Shown: positions 4,394 to 5,907 of the stretch, piece by piece
Layout of the letters: every line of letters begins with the position of its first letter
How positions within the stretch are numbered: the first letter of the stretch is position 1
Assembly (NCBI GenBank): GCA_023418355.1
Contig: JAEZZU010000363.1
Coordinates: 1-5,907 of the forward strand
From: Pseudomonadota bacterium
GTDB lineage: Bacteria > Pseudomonadota > Gammaproteobacteria > Burkholderiales > Burkholderiaceae_C
Direction: 5' to 3'
Length of the DNA: 5,907 bases
The notes under the pieces: model-generated
Database searches by the model: none
What the model was told of the DNA's origin: nothing
What the model saw: the letters and a program-made list of their open reading frames with translations, nothing else
Made by a program: the position numbers and the translations under genes

Positions 4394-5887
4394 TCAGGAT
4401 GCCAGTGCGCGAACGATGGCATCCGCGCACAGCGACATCAAACCGCCAGGAACAATGCCCAGGATCAAAACCAGTGCACCGTTCACTGTCAGCACCGCAC
4501 GCACATCCAGAGGAGCGGACACGGCCACGGCAGTCAGTGGCTTGTCAAAGTACATGACCTTGACCACACGCAGGTAGTAGAACGCACCGATCAGCGACAT
4601 GATCACGGCAAACACGGCCAGACCAATGTAGAAGGTTTCGCCCGAAGCCACCAAGGCTTGCAGCACCGACAGCTTGGCGTAGAAGCCCACCAGCGGAGGA
4701 ATACCTGCCATGGAGAACAGGCACACCGCCATGATGCCGGCGTACAGAGGGCTGCGCTGGTTCAGACCAGCCAGATCCGCGATCTCTTCGCTCTCAAAGC
4801 CTTCACGCGACAGCAGCATGATCACGCCGAACGATGCCAGCGTGGTCAGCACATAGGTCACCACGTAGAACATGGAGGAGCTGTAGGCGTTGGCAGCACG
4901 GGTAGGATCGATTTCAGTACCGATCACGCCCGAGAGCAGACCCAGCAGCACAAAGCCCATCTGCGCGATCGTGGAGTAAGCCAGCATGCGCTTGAGGTTG
5001 GTCTGGGCAATGGCTGCCACGTTACCCACCACCAGCGAGGCGATGGCCAGCACGGTCAGCATCTGCTGCCAGTCCACAGCCAGCGGCAGCATGCCGTCCA
5101 CCAGCAGGCGGATCACGATGGCAAATGCAGCCAGCTTGGGCGCGCCACCGATCAGGGCGGTGATGGCGGTAGGGGCACCCTGGTACACATCAGGCACCCA
5201 CATGTGGAAAGGTGCAGCACCCAGCTTGAAGGCCAGACCGGCCACCACGAAGACCAGACCGAAGACCAGCACCTGGTGCTTGAGTTCACCGGAGCTGATG
5301 GCCTTGAACACTTCACCGATGTCCAGCGAGCCGGTCGCGCCGTAGACCATGGACAAGCCGTACAGCAGGAAGCCCGATGCCAGCGAACCCAGCACGAAGT
5401 ACTTCATGGCAGCTTCGGTAGCCACGGTGTGGTCACGGCGCAGCGCCACCAGTGCGTAGCTGGACAGGGTCAGCAGTTCCAGGCCCAGGTAGATCAGCAG
5501 CAGGTTGTTGGCGCTGATCATAATGAACATGCCCAGCAGCGCAAAGATGGACAGGCTGAACAGTTCACCGCCACGCAGCATGCCGCGGTCGGCCGAATAA
5601 GGACGGGCGTAGACCAGAGTCACCATCATGGCGACGGTGGCGAAGCACTTGAGCCAGTTGCCCATGGCGTCAGAGACCACCATGTTGCCCCAGCCATAGA
5701 AGGTGTTGCCGCTCAGCGCGTAGTTGCCCTGCATGATGGCGACTACGAGCAGCGTCAACATGGTCAGCACGTAGGTGCCCGTGCGGCGAGCGCTTTTTAC
5801 GCCCAGATCCACCAAGGTGATCACGCACCCCATGATGAAGAGCACGATCTCGGGGTAGATCGAAAGCCAGCTGATGTTGTCAATCAT
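4394..5887 (-). CDS. nuoN: NADH-quinone oxidoreductase (complex I) subunit N
   Basis: A full-length 497-residue antiporter-like membrane subunit of respiratory complex I, one of the proton-pumping modules of the membrane arm. It is hydrophobic throughout, with about 14 transmembrane helices. Residues expected for the proton path are present: E137 in YLGLELLTLSSYALVA, K221 in AGLAFKLGAAPFHMW, K251 in GGAPKLAAFA and K405 in VGFYAKLSVLQA. By alignment from memory these match E133, K217, K247 and K395 of E. coli NuoN. The FKLGAAPFHMWVPDVYQGAPT block (220-240) is the hallmark of the proton-conducting antiporter family. The ATG at 5885-5887 gives the usual N-terminus MIDNISWLSIYPEIVLF, with a purine-rich GAGAGATTGAG before it. 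It is the last nuo gene, and the unit continues into the DUF2818 gene before the terminator. Nothing suggests damage. Confidence 0.98.
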   Translation of the reverse strand: MIDNISWLSIYPEIVLFIMGCVITLVDLGVKSARRTGTYVLTMLTLLVVAIMQGNYALSGNTFYGWGNMVVSDAMGNWLKCFATVAMMVTLVYARPYSADRGMLRGGELFSLSIFALLGMFIMISANNLLLIYLGLELLTLSSYALVALRRDHTVATEAAMKYFVLGSLASGFLLYGLSMVYGATGSLDIGEVFKAISSGELKHQVLVFGLVFVVAGLAFKLGAAPFHMWVPDVYQGAPTAITALIGGAPKLAAFAIVIRLLVDGMLPLAVDWQQMLTVLAIASLVVGNVAAIAQTNLKRMLAYSTIAQMGFVLLGLLSGVIGTEIDPTRAANAYSSSMFYVVTYVLTTLASFGVIMLLSREGFESEEIADLAGLNQRSPLYAGIMAVCLFSMAGIPPLVGFYAKLSVLQALVASGETFYIGLAVFAVIMSLIGAFYYLRVVKVMYFDKPLTAVAVSAPLDVRAVLTVNGALVLILGIVPGGLMSLCADAIVRALAS

Positions 5888-5907
5888 CTCAATCTCTCAG
5901 TTCAGTC

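Noticed and set aside
1..5907. CRISPR arrays, insertion sequences, tRNA genes or phage genes
   Set aside because: No regularly spaced repeats, transposase motifs, tRNA-like stems or phage-like products were seen; gene content and order are typical core genome.

Overview
The window looks like chromosomal DNA of a betaproteobacterium of the order Burkholderiales, most likely family Comamonadaceae. The grounds are GC-rich coding sequence, the gene order nuoN - DUF2818 followed by DUF1178, an ATPases-first branched-chain-amino-acid-type (HAAT) ABC operon, and an intergenic sequence of a type I recall as dispersed in Comamonadaceae genomes. Genus is not determinable from the window. Every convincing gene lies on the minus strand, so transcription runs from high to low coordinates.

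Right part (about 5907 to 4015): the 3' end of a respiratory complex I (nuo) operon. nuoN is complete and is followed after 15 bases by a GTG-started gene for a small DUF2818 membrane protein. A clear intrinsic terminator follows. The 20 bases beyond the nuoN start should hold the end of, or the junction with, the preceding gene (expected nuoM), but too little is present to call it.

Middle (about 3983 to 3028): a gene for a small DUF1178 zinc-ribbon-like protein starts only about 30 bases after the nuo terminator. It is followed by a possible weak terminator and then a comparatively AT-rich, gene-free stretch of about 500 bases. That stretch holds a long imperfect inverted repeat, a clustered TGAATGC/GCATTCA repeat and a perfect 8-bp palindrome with an 8-base spacer. 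It is presumably the control region of the transporter operon.

Left part (3027 to 1): an operon for a HAAT-family importer in the order livG (ATPase), livF (ATPase), periplasmic binding protein, livH (permease, cut by the window edge); livM would be expected next. The binding protein captures the solute in the periplasm, LivH (with LivM) forms the channel, and LivG/LivF drive transport. The solute cannot be read from the sequence.

The most notable points are an Arg in place of the Walker A Lys in LivF, which together with other degenerate motifs predicts one canonical and one degenerate ATPase site, and a run of three perfect hairpins in the spacer between the binding protein and livH. I see no mobile element, CRISPR array, tRNA or rRNA, and no clear sign of an entirely new system; most of the window is ordinary core-genome content.
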